This document shows positions 40,025 through 51,226 of a DNA stretch of 52,826 nt, in pieces (position 1 is the first letter of the stretch; each line of letters starts with the position of its first letter). The stretch covers positions 1 to 52,826 of the forward strand of contig PABD01000034.1 of NCBI GenBank assembly GCA_002702685.1, in the 5' to 3' direction. The stretch is from Planctomyces sp. (GTDB taxonomy: Bacteria > Planctomycetota > Planctomycetia > Planctomycetales > Planctomycetaceae). Below the pieces are notes generated by a model. The model saw nothing but the letters and a program-made list of their open reading frames with translations, had not been told where the DNA came from and searched no databases. Made by a program: the position numbers and the translations under genes.

Positions 40025-41413
40025 ATGGAGCAGTCCAATTCCGAACCGTTGATTGCTGATGCGCGAGCAGGCAAGGATCTCGATACACTCAGGCGTCAGG
40101 GACGATGGTCGAACGATGAGGTCGTGGTCGTTGTCGCCGCGGTTGCTGCGGCTGTTGATCAATCCCACGCACAGGGAGTTATCCATCGGGATCTCAAACC
40201 GGAGAATATCCTGCTCGACAGCAATGGACGCGTTCAGCTCACGAACTTCGGACCGTCATCGCAGGATGATGTCGACGCCCCCGACATGTCGGCGGCCGAT
40301 CAGATTATTGGGACGCTGCAGTATATGGCGCCGGAACAGGCGGATCGTTCGCGGGGGCCGATTGATGCGCGAACTGATGTCTATGGGCTCGGTGGTTTGC
40401 TTTTCGCTCTCCTGACCGACGATCCTCCCGTGGTCGGAGCGAACAAGATGCAGGTCTTCGCCAAGCTGTTGTCGCCCGAACCGAATCGCTCGCCGCGCGA
40501 GATCGATCCCGACATCCCCGCGTCGCTCGAATTGATCTGCACTAAGGCGCTGGCGAAGGATCCCGCGGAACGTTATCAATCCGCTCGCGAGTTTGAAGAG
40601 GCAATCTTACACTCTCACCCCGGTCACCATCCGTCAAAACTGGTGGAATTGGCGATCCGCTCTGAGATGCTTTATAAACGCCCGTTCTGGGTGATTCCCT
40701 CCGTCATCGTCACCATGTGTCTGCCGTTGTTGATTGTCATCATGATGTCTCGACCAAAGGGCGAAGCGGAAGAACAGTCCGGGACTTACGCAACAGCGTC
40801 GGTGCTTGCGGGAGAAATGACATGGCAGTTGTCGCTGTTCAAAGAGGGAGAAGCGCATCGTCAGGTCAATCTCATCAACGCGCCGCTCGTGGTTCAGACG
40901 GGTGATTCGCTGCAGTTTCATCTGAAGTTTGAAGAGGCTGTGTTTCCGTATGTCTTCTGGATCGACTCCGAACAGGGGATCAATGTGCTGCACGCGCCGC
41001 GGCGCGAGGACGATGCTGAAGAGAACCTGGTCCTGCCAGGGACGGGTGAGCAGGCTTATCCGGTCACCGGCGGGACCGGCACGGAAATGTTGCTGGTCAT
41101 TCTGCGGGAAGAACCGGTAGCGGACCCGATTCTGTTAACATCGCAATTGACGAATCTTCCCTCGCTGGAACCGCTGGAGGTCGGACCCCTCGTGATCGAT
41201 GGCACGCCATTTCCGTTCAATCCTCCGCTGCCAGCCGCAGAGGAAGAATTGCTCGCGGAAAATCTCAGTGACAATGCGCGTCCGCTCGGTAACCCGACGG
41301 ATCTCAAGTCGTCGGCTGCTGTGGAGGAGGCCCACATGTGGATCAGAAGCCTGCCGCTGGAACTGGGAGAAGTCCATTTCCTGCTGCTCAATGTGCAATC
41401 GAACGGAAATTGA
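40025..41413 (+). CDS. Kinase-like protein lacking N-lobe (pseudokinase-like), TM, C-terminal DUF4384-like extracytoplasmic region
   Basis: VIHRDLKPENILLDSNGRVQLTNFG, GTLQYMAPEQADRSRGPIDARTDVYGLGGLLFALLTDDPP; no GxGxxG or VAxK region before the hinge; TM at PFWVIPSVIVTMCLPLLIVIMM. Start uncertain (TTG 39974 or ATG 40025). Confidence 0.75.
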   Translation: MEQSNSEPLIADARAGKDLDTLRRQGRWSNDEVVVVVAAVAAAVDQSHAQGVIHRDLKPENILLDSNGRVQLTNFGPSSQDDVDAPDMSAADQIIGTLQYMAPEQADRSRGPIDARTDVYGLGGLLFALLTDDPPVVGANKMQVFAKLLSPEPNRSPREIDPDIPASLELICTKALAKDPAERYQSAREFEEAILHSHPGHHPSKLVELAIRSEMLYKRPFWVIPSVIVTMCLPLLIVIMMSRPKGEAEEQSGTYATASVLAGEMTWQLSLFKEGEAHRQVNLINAPLVVQTGDSLQFHLKFEEAVFPYVFWIDSEQGINVLHAPRREDDAEENLVLPGTGEQAYPVTGGTGTEMLLVILREEPVADPILLTSQLTNLPSLEPLEVGPLVIDGTPFPFNPPLPAAEEELLAENLSDNARPLGNPTDLKSSAAVEEAHMWIRSLPLELGEVHFLLLNVQSNGN

Positions 41414-41544
41414 GCACTGGTCGCCCCGCTGATCCTCTTCGGAATTGACGCCGCCGTGGGGGGACTCGCTTCTGCAACGGCGAGCCGATTGTTAGGATAT
41501 CGCTTCTGTTAACTGCATTCGTTGCCGCTTTCGGAAAGTGATTT

Positions 41545-42543
41545 ATGACGAAGAAAGTGCTCATCACCCCCGAGTGCCTCTACCGGCAGCCGGGCCGCCA
41601 CGTGGAATTGTTCGAGTCGTGCGGGTTCGAGGTCTGCTATCCCGAGGACATTACCTTCACGCGCGGTTTCTACAGTATTGCCGACAGTGTTCAGGTCCTC
41701 GCGGATTTCGACGCGGTTCTGGCCGGTTCCGAAGGATACTCCGCCGAACTGCTGGATCAGCTTCCCCGCCTCCGTGTGATTGCGCGGTTCGGAGTGGGAT
41801 ACGATCCGGTCAACGTCCCGCGGTGTACGGAATTGGGCAAGGCGGTCACCATTACCCCCGCCTCCACGCACGAGGCGGTCGCCGAAATGACGTTGGCACT
41901 CATCTTTGCCGTTGCCAAGTCGGTCATTCCGAACGACACCAGTACCCGGCAAGGGGCGTGGAGCCGCGTGGTCCTGTACCCGATCCGGGAACGAGTCATC
42001 GGCCTCGTCGGTTTGGGACGTATTGGCCGCAGTACCGCTGTCCGCGCGAAGGCACTCGGCATGGAGGTCATTGCGCACGATCAGTTTGCGGACGCGGACT
42101 TCGTCCGGGAACATGGCATTGAAATGGTCTCACTTGAAGACCTGCTACGCCGCTCGGATTATGTATCGCTGCATGCTCCGATGCTGCCGACGACCAGACA
42201 CCTGATCAACAGGGAAACGCTCGCGCTGATGAAGCCCGATGCCGTCCTGGTCAACACGGCGCGGGGTGGGCTCGTCAACGAGGCGGATCTCCTCGTCGCG
42301 CTCACGAGCGGCCAGATTCGGGCGGCCGCCCTCGATGTCTTCGAGAAGGAACCACCATCGCCGGAGAATCCGCTGTTTCAGTTGGACAATGTGGTGCTGG
42401 CGCCGCATATGTCGGGGCTCGATCACGTCTCGGTCGCGAATATGGCCCACGAAGCGGCCGAATGCATCACGAAGTTGAGCCAGAATATCTGGCCCGAGGG
42501 AAAAGTCGTGAACAGCGAATTGAAAACCGGCTGGAGCTGGTGA
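41545..42543 (+). CDS. D-isomer-specific 2-hydroxyacid dehydrogenase (phosphoglycerate dehydrogenase-like)
   Basis: VIGLVGLGRIGRSTAVRAKALGMEVIAHD, LMKPDAVLVNTARGGLVNEADLLVAL, AALDVFEKEPP. Confidence 0.9.
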   Translation: MTKKVLITPECLYRQPGRHVELFESCGFEVCYPEDITFTRGFYSIADSVQVLADFDAVLAGSEGYSAELLDQLPRLRVIARFGVGYDPVNVPRCTELGKAVTITPASTHEAVAEMTLALIFAVAKSVIPNDTSTRQGAWSRVVLYPIRERVIGLVGLGRIGRSTAVRAKALGMEVIAHDQFADADFVREHGIEMVSLEDLLRRSDYVSLHAPMLPTTRHLINRETLALMKPDAVLVNTARGGLVNEADLLVALTSGQIRAAALDVFEKEPPSPENPLFQLDNVVLAPHMSGLDHVSVANMAHEAAECITKLSQNIWPEGKVVNSELKTGWSW

Positions 42544-42667
42544 TAATTCGAGAAGAAGACAGGTTGCGAGACTGCGCGCCCTGTTCGCTCTTGTATGTCG
42601 ATTCAGCGACGATTCCCTGATCCCACTATATCTGTTGTCATTCACGTATCGTTACAGGTGAGAAGTC

Positions 42668-44563
42668 ATGACCGAAACCAAAGAGAATCAGAATTACACG
42701 TTTCAGGCCGAAATCAAACAGCTGTTACATCTGTTATCGCATTCGTTGTATCAGAACAAGGAAATCGCGATTCGCGAACTGGTGTCGAATGCCTCCGACG
42801 CTCTCGACAAGTTCCGTCACATTTCGCTGACTGAACCCAAATATGCCGACGATCACGCGCTGCAGATCACCGTCGAGCCTGATGCGGATCACAAAGTACT
42901 CACGATCCGCGACAACGGCATCGGGATGACGAAAGAGGAGCTGATCGGCAATCTCGGCACGATCGCGCACAGCGGTTCGCTCGACTATCTGAAGAATTTG
43001 ACCGGTGATGCGAAGAAAGATGTTTCGCTCATTGGTCAGTTCGGCGTCGGGTTCTATTCCTCTTTCATGCTCGCCAACCGGGTTGAGGTCGTTACCCGCA
43101 GTTATCTTGAGGACAAAGGCTGGCAGTGGGAATCGTTCGGCACCGGCGAGTTTTCGATTACCCCGGCTGATGTGGAGACGCGCGGTACGCAGATTCGCCT
43201 CTATCTCAAAGACGAGATGGAAGAGTTCACCAAACCGGAACGCCTCCAGTATATTCTTACCCGCTACAGCACCTTTGTTCCTTACCCGATCATGCTCGAA
43301 GGGGAACAGGTCAATGATCAACAACCGATTTGGGTCGAGCCGAAAAGCCAGCTGAGCGACGAACAGTACGAAAGCTTCTATCAATACCTGACACACCGGG
43401 GAGATGAGAAACCGCTCTGGCATCTGCATCTCTCCGCCGACTCGCCGATTCAGTTTCATTCCATTCTATACTGCGCGCCGCACAACCTCGAAAAGATGGG
43501 TTTCGGTGTGATGGAGCACGGACTGCATCTCTGTGCGAAACGGATTCTTGTCGACAGTCAATGCCGCGATCTCCTGCCGGAGTATCTCCGTTTCATCCAG
43601 GGGATCGTCGATTCGGCCGACCTGCCGCTGAACGTCTCCCGCGAGACATTGCAGGACAATACGATCTTCCGCAAGATCAAAAAGGTGCTGACGAAGAAAG
43701 TCCTCGACCACCTGCAGAAGATTTCAGAGGGTGAGAAAGAAGAGTACCTCAAGTTCTACCGCGAATTCGGGCTGATGCTGCGGGAAGGTCTCAATCAGGA
43801 CTTCGAACACCGGATGAAAATTGCGAAGTTGCTCCGTTTCCGGTCGTCGGACTCGAACGGCGACGAGTTGACCTCGCTTGATGAATACCTGAGCCGCTCA
43901 AAGGAAGATCAGACGCAGATTTATTACATCGGCGGACCTTCCCTCAGCCAGATTCGCAACAACCCGAACCTCGAAGTCTTCCGGCGCAAAGGTCTGGAAG
44001 TTCTGTACCTCGTCGACCCGATTGATGAATTCGTGCTCGCTCAGCTGAATATGTACGAGGAGAAGCGACTCGTCTCGGTCGACAGCGCCGATATCGAGTT
44101 CCCCGAAAGCACGAAGGAAGTCGACGCCGAAGAGGAGACCAGAGCGGAAGAGGCCGCCAGCACCACCGGCTTCGAGCAAGTCGTCGAGCTGTTCAAGGAA
44201 GCCCTCGGGGACCAGGTGCAGGATGTCCGCGCATCGAAACGATTACGGGAAGGGATCAGTACGCTGGTCAGCACGGGAGGGATCAGCACTCAACTGGAAC
44301 AGGCCCTCAGCATGCAGGCCCCCGAGCAGATGCCGCTCTCCAAACGCATTCTCGAAGTCAACGCCGCCGCGCCGCTGATCCAGCGACTCTCCGATATTTC
44401 GGGCAACGACGAGCATCACGACTTCATTAAAGACTGTGCTCGCCAGGTCTACGCGAATGCGCTGCTCTCCGTCGGCCTGCTTCCCAATGTCGATGAGATG
44501 GTCCACCGCGTGGATGATTTACTGCTGAACGCCGCACAGAATCGCTCGTCGATTGTGACGTAA
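42668..44563 (+). CDS. htpG: Hsp90-family chaperone HtpG
   Basis: FQAEIKQLLHLLSHSLYQNKEIAIRELVSNASDALDKFR, IRDNGIGMTKEELIGNLGTIAHSG, LIGQFGVGFYSSFMLA, DLPLNVSRETLQ. Confidence 0.97.
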   Translation: MTETKENQNYTFQAEIKQLLHLLSHSLYQNKEIAIRELVSNASDALDKFRHISLTEPKYADDHALQITVEPDADHKVLTIRDNGIGMTKEELIGNLGTIAHSGSLDYLKNLTGDAKKDVSLIGQFGVGFYSSFMLANRVEVVTRSYLEDKGWQWESFGTGEFSITPADVETRGTQIRLYLKDEMEEFTKPERLQYILTRYSTFVPYPIMLEGEQVNDQQPIWVEPKSQLSDEQYESFYQYLTHRGDEKPLWHLHLSADSPIQFHSILYCAPHNLEKMGFGVMEHGLHLCAKRILVDSQCRDLLPEYLRFIQGIVDSADLPLNVSRETLQDNTIFRKIKKVLTKKVLDHLQKISEGEKEEYLKFYREFGLMLREGLNQDFEHRMKIAKLLRFRSSDSNGDELTSLDEYLSRSKEDQTQIYYIGGPSLSQIRNNPNLEVFRRKGLEVLYLVDPIDEFVLAQLNMYEEKRLVSVDSADIEFPESTKEVDAEEETRAEEAASTTGFEQVVELFKEALGDQVQDVRASKRLREGISTLVSTGGISTQLEQALSMQAPEQMPLSKRILEVNAAAPLIQRLSDISGNDEHHDFIKDCARQVYANALLSVGLLPNVDEMVHRVDDLLLNAAQNRSSIVT

Positions 44564-44581
44564 CAACGCCCGTAGTTACTG

Positions 44582-45133
44582 TCAGGGTGAAACTCGTATC
44601 AGTTGGTTGATCGGGAAACGATACAGGTATTCCCGATCAACCGCTGCGAGCGGAATGTCGATTCGACTTGAAGTGACTCGATCCCAGTCAGGTGGGAAAT
44701 CGATATGCTCCAGCAGGAGTTGTACGGGTTCCCGTGCACACAACTCGTGGAGGAATAATCGATACGTTTCCAGTTCCGGATAATAACCCGCGGTACGTGG
44801 TAAAGGTTGTTTGTGTCCGGCCTGTATGAGTTTCTGCGTGATGGCGCGATCGAGTTTTGCCGCCGACCAGTCGGGATGTTTTCTTTCCAGCTTTTGTCTT
44901 AATTCCGAAGCATCCTGTCGATACGGTTTGGGGCGAAAGTTACCACAACTCAGAGCGCCTGCCGAAAACACGGCGGCGCGATCGTCAACGACACGGACTC
45001 CGGCGGGCACGTCGGAGTCTGTAAAGAGTCGACCACCCATACGATGCCGATTCGCGATATCCATTACGATTTCGCTGATCGCTGAAGAAATGAATATCCA
45101 CAATTGAAACACTTCTTCTTCCCTCTGGCTCAA
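44582..45133 (-). CDS. Hypothetical protein
   Basis: 183-aa ORF with protein-like composition; convergent with htpG; no family recognised. Confidence 0.5.
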   Translation of the reverse strand: MSQREEEVFQLWIFISSAISEIVMDIANRHRMGGRLFTDSDVPAGVRVVDDRAAVFSAGALSCGNFRPKPYRQDASELRQKLERKHPDWSAAKLDRAITQKLIQAGHKQPLPRTAGYYPELETYRLFLHELCAREPVQLLLEHIDFPPDWDRVTSSRIDIPLAAVDREYLYRFPINQLIRVSP

Positions 45134-45235
45134 TTCCAGGTGACACTGAACTGAGGTTCGAGGCCGGCGTCAGGTTCGGCGCAATCGACGCGTAAAGTCG
45201 GGTTGCATGGTATCATTCAAATGGGTGGGATCGCC

Positions 45236-48200
45236 TCACAAACTCGTCGGTTCCACCTTGTCCAATACTTTCAACCGGTCCTGATGATCCTGCAGGAATT
45301 CAGCGACGCTGTTGACGTCTTTTCCCTGCAACTTCAGGCCCAGACGGACGCAATCGAAGTAAATCAGGTTGATGGCGGGGACGATGATCAACGTCAGAAC
45401 GGTCGCGAACGCCAGACCGAACGTCAGCGTGACGGCCATCGGAATCAGGAAGGCCGCCTGAAAGCTGGTCTCGAACATCAGCGGCGTCAATCCCGCGATG
45501 GTCGTCAGCGAAGTCAGCAGAATCGCACGCAGTCGCAAGCGGGAACCGCTGATCGTAGCTTCAAATTCGTTGTAGCCCGCGCGGATGCGGGCATTGATGA
45601 AATCGACCAGAACCAGCGAGTCGTTCACGATAATTCCTGTCAGGGCGACGCAACCGATCCAACTGAGAATGGTAAACGGATTGTTGGTCAACCAGTGCCC
45701 GACGATCGCCCCCTGCAGGCCGAACGGAATCGCCATCATGACCACCACCGGTTGAAAGTAAGACCGGAAGAGCGCCGCCAGACAGAGATAGATCAGTAGC
45801 AGCGCCACGGGGAACGCGATCCGGATGCTGGAAAATGATTTCGTTCGTTCTTCGAATGTTCCCAGAAACTGAATTTCGGAACCGGGAAATTCGTGAACCA
45901 TTTCGTTCCGGAACGTCTTCTGGATCTCCGCGACAATATCAGCGATATTCGCAACGCCGTCCTGCTCGTTCACGTCGGCGTAGACCGAAATCGACGGTTT
46001 CATGTTCGTGCGGTTGAGAGTCGTAAAGCTCTCGGCTTCTTCCAATTCCGCGACTTCCGAGAAGGGTATCCAGCCGCGTTCACGATAGTTTGCCCCGGTG
46101 GGCAGGTACATCGCCTCCAGATTATAAATATTGGTTCGGAAGTCTTCGGGGTATCGAACCATGATTTTAATATCTTCACGATTTCGCGAAAATCGTTTTG
46201 CTTCGCGACCATAGATGGCGGAACGGACATGATTCCCGAGTTCACTCACGGTAATGCCGCTGGGACGGGCCGCTTCCAGTAACCGGATCTGTGCTTCCCG
46301 TTTTCCCTGTTCGTAATCGTCATCGATATCAAACACACCCGCGTACCCCGCGAGTTCTTCCTTGAGGCGAGCGGACAGTGGCTCCAGAAACTCGGCATCG
46401 GTGGAGGAGACTTTAATCTCGATCGCCTTTCCACCGGGACCGCCATTTAATGCCGTCCAGACGATGGAGTTCACCCCCGGCAGATTATTCGACATCCGAC
46501 GAAAGTCGGTCAATAATTCTTCACTCGATCGGCCGTCGATCGCCTCGCGTTCATCGGCGGCCAGTAACTCGATCACCAGCTGACCGACGTGTGACTGGTC
46601 GTCGCTTCCCACCGCTCCCGCTCCGGCAATGTCATATGCACGACCGATATTCATGCGTACGTTGACGACCTCCGGTGACTGATCGACGTACTCGCTGATT
46701 TTGGAGATCTGTTCTTTTACCACTTCGGTGCGCACCCCGATCGGCATTTCCAGATTACAGATGACCGTTTCCGAGTCCATCTTCTGAATGAAAACATCCT
46801 GCACGATCCCCCCCTTCAGCATCCCGTAGGCGAGCAGTGACGTGCAGATCCCGGCCGTGACGGTGAGATACCGCCAACGCAACGTAAATCGCAGGAAGCG
46901 CTCGTAGATACCGCCGAGCACCCCCTGCACAAAGCCATCGCGGACGCGGACAAATCTACTGTAGGAGCGACGGAACATCCCCATATTTTCGAGGGAGTGT
47001 TCGATCCGGTTACCATGCTTGTCTTTGATTCTCGGCAAATGCGCCAGGTGCGCCGGGAGGATTAACAGGGCTTCCAGCAGCGAGACAGACAGCGCCGCGA
47101 GCACGACCAGCGGTAACTGCCCCATGAAGTCCCCGATCTGCCCGGAGATGAAAAAGAGCGGCGAAAAGGCTGCAATGGTGGTGATCACGGCGACGGTAAC
47201 CGGCCACATCACTTCCTCGGCCCCGATGACCGCCGCCCGCAGGGGATGCATTCCTTCTTCCACATGCCGGTAGATGTTTTCACCGATCACGATCGCGTCG
47301 TCGACGATAATCCCCAACACAATAATCAAACCGAACAGCGACAGCAGATTGATCGTCACCCCGAACATCCACATGACAATGAACGTGCCCAGAAACGAGA
47401 CGGGCAGGCCGACGGCGGCCCAGAAGGCGACACGCCAGTTCAGAAACAGGTTGAGCGAGATCAACACCAGAATCAAACCACTCATTCCGTTGCGTGTCAT
47501 CAGGTCGAGACGCCCCTCCACGAATCGCGAAAGGTCTGTGTGCAGCGCCACTTCAAAGTCATGGCTGAAGGGCTGCGTCCGGGCCTCCCGATAGACCGCC
47601 ATCGGATCAGGCCGCCCGCCCAGCATGTTCGTCACATAGCTCGAACCCGCTCCCAGAAACCCGAACGGCTTGCTGTACCAGGGGCGGTCGAAACTCGCGT
47701 CGTAGCCGTAATAATCAAATGGTTTGCCGCTTTTCCCGGCAACATACGCCTTGACCAGGCCGGCAATCTGAATGGCATCCTGTGAGGACGTTTTGAAGAT
47801 GGTGCAGTACGCCGCAGGTTTGTTATTGAAATAGTTTTCGAGTTCCACGTCCACAAACGTATCGCGGATCACCGCCACATCCGAAAGTTTGATCACGGAA
47901 CCATCCGGTTCCGTTCGCACAATCAGGCCTTCCAGATCACGACCGCGAGTCTCTTCCCCGACTGTCCGGACCGAGACCGATGCCCGGTCTCCTTTCAACT
48001 GACCCCCGGAGACATCCAGATTACTGCTTTTGATGGCCGAAGCGATTTCTTCAAAGGTGATGCTGTATTCCTGCAACCGCTCCGGACGAATTTCGACGCT
48101 GATTTCATCGTCCCGGATCCCCTCGAGTTCGATCTCGCTGACGCCGGGAAGCTGTCGCAATTCGTCTTTCATATCCCGCACCGCCTGTTTGCGGTCGGCC

Positions 48201-48640
48201 TCTGTTCCTTCGCCATAAACGGCGATACTGATCACCGGTAACTTGGGTTCGAATTTGCGAACCGTCAGCTCGACGGCCTGCGGCACATCGGGAATGGAAT
48301 CCAACTCATTCTTGACTTCATCGAGGACCGCGTTGATGTCGTCGACTTCGTTGAACAGGGTGAGGACGGTCATCGAGTAACCTTCGCCAATGGTCGACTC
48401 GATCTTCTCGATCCCCTCGATGTCCTTGACCTTTTCCTCGAACTTGACCGTAACCGTTTTCTGAATTTCCTCGGGCTGCACACCGGGATAGACGGCGGAG
48501 ATCATGAGCTTGCTCGCCCGGATTTCAGGGAACATTTCCCGGACGAGAGAGAGCGAAAAGAACGCGCCCGAGACCAGGACAACAATCATCAGCATGTTGA
48601 CCAGGACGGAATTCCGAACACTGAAACTGGGTAACGACAT
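45236..48640 (-). CDS. RND-family efflux transporter permease subunit (AcrB/CusA-like)
   Basis: [89 protein letters not shown], twofold repeated topology. Confidence 0.95.
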   Translation of the reverse strand: MSLPSFSVRNSVLVNMLMIVVLVSGAFFSLSLVREMFPEIRASKLMISAVYPGVQPEEIQKTVTVKFEEKVKDIEGIEKIESTIGEGYSMTVLTLFNEVDDINAVLDEVKNELDSIPDVPQAVELTVRKFEPKLPVISIAVYGEGTEADRKQAVRDMKDELRQLPGVSEIELEGIRDDEISVEIRPERLQEYSITFEEIASAIKSSNLDVSGGQLKGDRASVSVRTVGEETRGRDLEGLIVRTEPDGSVIKLSDVAVIRDTFVDVELENYFNNKPAAYCTIFKTSSQDAIQIAGLVKAYVAGKSGKPFDYYGYDASFDRPWYSKPFGFLGAGSSYVTNMLGGRPDPMAVYREARTQPFSHDFEVALHTDLSRFVEGRLDLMTRNGMSGLILVLISLNLFLNWRVAFWAAVGLPVSFLGTFIVMWMFGVTINLLSLFGLIIVLGIIVDDAIVIGENIYRHVEEGMHPLRAAVIGAEEVMWPVTVAVITTIAAFSPLFFISGQIGDFMGQLPLVVLAALSVSLLEALLILPAHLAHLPRIKDKHGNRIEHSLENMGMFRRSYSRFVRVRDGFVQGVLGGIYERFLRFTLRWRYLTVTAGICTSLLAYGMLKGGIVQDVFIQKMDSETVICNLEMPIGVRTEVVKEQISKISEYVDQSPEVVNVRMNIGRAYDIAGAGAVGSDDQSHVGQLVIELLAADEREAIDGRSSEELLTDFRRMSNNLPGVNSIVWTALNGGPGGKAIEIKVSSTDAEFLEPLSARLKEELAGYAGVFDIDDDYEQGKREAQIRLLEAARPSGITVSELGNHVRSAIYGREAKRFSRNREDIKIMVRYPEDFRTNIYNLEAMYLPTGANYRERGWIPFSEVAELEEAESFTTLNRTNMKPSISVYADVNEQDGVANIADIVAEIQKTFRNEMVHEFPGSEIQFLGTFEERTKSFSSIRIAFPVALLLIYLCLAALFRSYFQPVVVMMAIPFGLQGAIVGHWLTNNPFTILSWIGCVALTGIIVNDSLVLVDFINARIRAGYNEFEATISGSRLRLRAILLTSLTTIAGLTPLMFETSFQAAFLIPMAVTLTFGLAFATVLTLIIVPAINLIYFDCVRLGLKLQGKDVNSVAEFLQDHQDRLKVLDKVEPTSL

Positions 48641-48828
48641 GGAGGGTTCTCATCAGGGCAAAATGCGGTCGGCAGTCACTTCTCATTCAGAGCGACCGTG
48701 AGCCCCTATTTTTAGGCGAAACAGAGAGAAAAGCGAATTGAGATTGAGCGTGCTGCTCGAATTTTCACGATTGGGAATCGATCCGGCAGGTTGCCGGTTC
48801 AATCCCACCTTCTCCACCTTCCCCGAAA

Positions 48829-49377
48829 TCAGGGGACGAGGTTGTTGAAACTCTCTTCGAGGTCATCGAGCAGGCGTGTCAGCACCTCGCGGGTGAAAAC
48901 CAGATCGACGGCAGTCCGGTTCGACTGGTTGCCCGAGATCTGGTACCGGCGAAGTACCAGACAGCCCTGTGGATCGACGGCGAGCAGCATTTCGTAATAC
49001 TGCTTTGAGTTTCCCTGCTGCGAAGGCTGGCTGGATCGAACGAGGATCTTCTGGCTCGTCGGGTCGATCTCGATCGGGGAGACGTTTTCAAGGAGGTAAG
49101 TCAGGCGTGTACTCAAGTCTTTTGCCCAGTCCTCGAGCGTCTGCAGGCTGAGGTTGCCCCCCGCCGGTGGCGTTAATCGCAGGGTCGACAGGCTGCAACT
49201 CAGCTGTTCGACGGCGGTCAGGTCGAGATCGATCAAGAGATTTTTATCCCCCGTGAAACGCGCGGTCTGCGGGAAGGACTGTCCGCGCAGGTGATCGAGT
49301 TCCTGAGTGACGTCGGGTGAGAGTGTCATGCTGTTCTCGCGTAAATAAGCTGGGCTGCTTTCAAATTGGTCCGCCAA
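48829..49377 (-). CDS. Hypothetical protein upstream of the RND gene
   Basis: 182-aa ORF; start may be internal (MTLSPDVTQELDHLRGQ, 49329). Confidence 0.6.
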   Translation of the reverse strand: MADQFESSPAYLRENSMTLSPDVTQELDHLRGQSFPQTARFTGDKNLLIDLDLTAVEQLSCSLSTLRLTPPAGGNLSLQTLEDWAKDLSTRLTYLLENVSPIEIDPTSQKILVRSSQPSQQGNSKQYYEMLLAVDPQGCLVLRRYQISGNQSNRTAVDLVFTREVLTRLLDDLEESFNNLVP

Positions 49378-49403
49378 CCGGGCCTTTCCTGTGGACGCGG
49401 TGT

Positions 49404-50957
49404 CTACGACAACAGGGGTTCAATCGATACCGATCCCATTGTTTCCGTCTCGTGTTCGATCCCGTCGAAGGAGAGCAGGGTGTGTTTGTCCTCGACAATC
49501 GTTTCAAGGTGCACCGGTCGACCCCACAGTTTCTGCAGGTTTTCGAGCGTTGCGTGGGCATCGTCCTGTTTGAGTTCGACGCCGTGATATTCGTGTTTCA
49601 GATAGAGTTCGCCACGATTGCGATAATTCCCCTCGTAGATGCGAATGATCGGTCGGCTGTGATTGGTCAGAGAATTGAGCAGTTGCTGTTTAATCTTGGG
49701 GAACTCACGCGACACGATCTCGTAGTAATTGTTCGATTCGTTGTATCCGAAGGCGAACATGTTATGTTCGATGCAGAACTCGGCCGTCAGGAAGGTGTCG
49801 ATGAACGTGATGTCGTTGTGCACTCGGCGTACCTCGAAGATCTTGTCGCGACCGAGACCCAGATTTTTGTTCCACCGTTCCTTTTCGAACATGTCGTCGC
49901 AGTCGTCGTAGTCCGGACCGAACCGGCCGGTATTCCAACGATGTTCGATATCCTTGAACAACTCGATGCCTAACTTGTAAGGATTGAGTCGCCGGGGCGA
50001 TGTCGCCATCGTGCCGCTGTGATGGTCGGCGTAGGTGATGAGGTCTTCGTCTTTGAGGGCATGGGACGTCATGATGGTTGAGTGCCAGTAGCTCGCCCAG
50101 CCTTCATTCATGATCTTCGTCTGTCCCTGGGGTGCGAAGTAGTACGCTTCATCTCGGATGATCGACAGGATATCGTGCTGCCACGGTTTTAACGGAGCGT
50201 GCTGCAGCAGGAAGAGCAGTACGTCCCGCATTGGTTCGGCCGGGAACTTTCTGGCGGATTCCTCCGCGCGTTCTTTTCCTCCTTCCGCGTGTTGTTCCAA
50301 CGTCTGCGGCGGATTGATAAAGCTGTCCATGTAGGGCTTCGAGGGAAACCGCCCGTCATTGACATTGCCATTGCTGTCGCCATCGCCCGACTCCCAGGGC
50401 GAGGCATGATTGGCCGGCAGGTCGGCGGAGCGTTTAATGTGCGGTGAGTATGGGTCAATCAGGTCCTCGAGCGACAGGCAGGCATCGATGAATTCTTCAA
50501 CGACCTCATAGCCGAACCGGTCTATGTACCGATTGACGCGCGCCGCGTGGTTCGCCATCTCGTCGAGCATCTTGCGATTGGTCGGCGCGAACCAGGCGTT
50601 GTTCTTGAAGAAATCGCAATGGCCGTAGACATGCGCGATGACCAGTTTCTGGTCCGTCAGTTCATTCGCCGTCAGCAGATAGGCATAGCAGGGGTCGGTG
50701 TTGATCACCATCTCGTAGATCTTCTGCAGACCGTACGAATAGCCTTTCATCATTTCATCGTACTGCGCCCCGAACCGCCAGTGAGGATAGCGCACGGGAA
50801 ACCCGCCATAGGAGGCGAGCATGCTCATCTCTTCGTAATCGACCATCTCGAAGATCGTCTCGAAGAAGTCGAGCCCATAACTCGCCGCCTTCGCTTCCAG
50901 CTCGAGCTGTAATGCGCGAATCTCAGGAGGTAAAGGACGTTGAATACTGATCGGCAT
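49404..50957 (-). CDS. spoVR: SpoVR-family protein (YcgB-like)
   Basis: GLDFFETIFEMVDYEEMSMLASYGGFPVRYPHWRFGAQYDEMMKGYSYGLQKIYEMVINTDPCYAYLL and MNEGWASYWHSTIMT. Confidence 0.95.
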   Translation of the reverse strand: MPISIQRPLPPEIRALQLELEAKAASYGLDFFETIFEMVDYEEMSMLASYGGFPVRYPHWRFGAQYDEMMKGYSYGLQKIYEMVINTDPCYAYLLTANELTDQKLVIAHVYGHCDFFKNNAWFAPTNRKMLDEMANHAARVNRYIDRFGYEVVEEFIDACLSLEDLIDPYSPHIKRSADLPANHASPWESGDGDSNGNVNDGRFPSKPYMDSFINPPQTLEQHAEGGKERAEESARKFPAEPMRDVLLFLLQHAPLKPWQHDILSIIRDEAYYFAPQGQTKIMNEGWASYWHSTIMTSHALKDEDLITYADHHSGTMATSPRRLNPYKLGIELFKDIEHRWNTGRFGPDYDDCDDMFEKERWNKNLGLGRDKIFEVRRVHNDITFIDTFLTAEFCIEHNMFAFGYNESNNYYEIVSREFPKIKQQLLNSLTNHSRPIIRIYEGNYRNRGELYLKHEYHGVELKQDDAHATLENLQKLWGRPVHLETIVEDKHTLLSFDGIEHETETMGSVSIEPLLS

Positions 50958-51226
50958 GATGAAACCCTGTGTGTCGCACTGGACGGTGAACGTTGTCAGC
51001 GTTCAGTTTATGAATTGAACCAGCAGGGCCCCAAGTGGCCGAGCTGATAAAGTACAAGTAAGGAAGCTTTCAGAGGCTGAAGATCAAACGATGAGATCAA
51101 AACAGAATTTTGGAAGTGATTAAGGAAGACTGCTGAGTAGCTCTGCAATCTCAAGCACCAGGCAACTCTTGGTGAAAATGGTGTCTTGGTGGTAAATCAG
51201 CCCCCCGTTCCATGGATGAGATCGAA

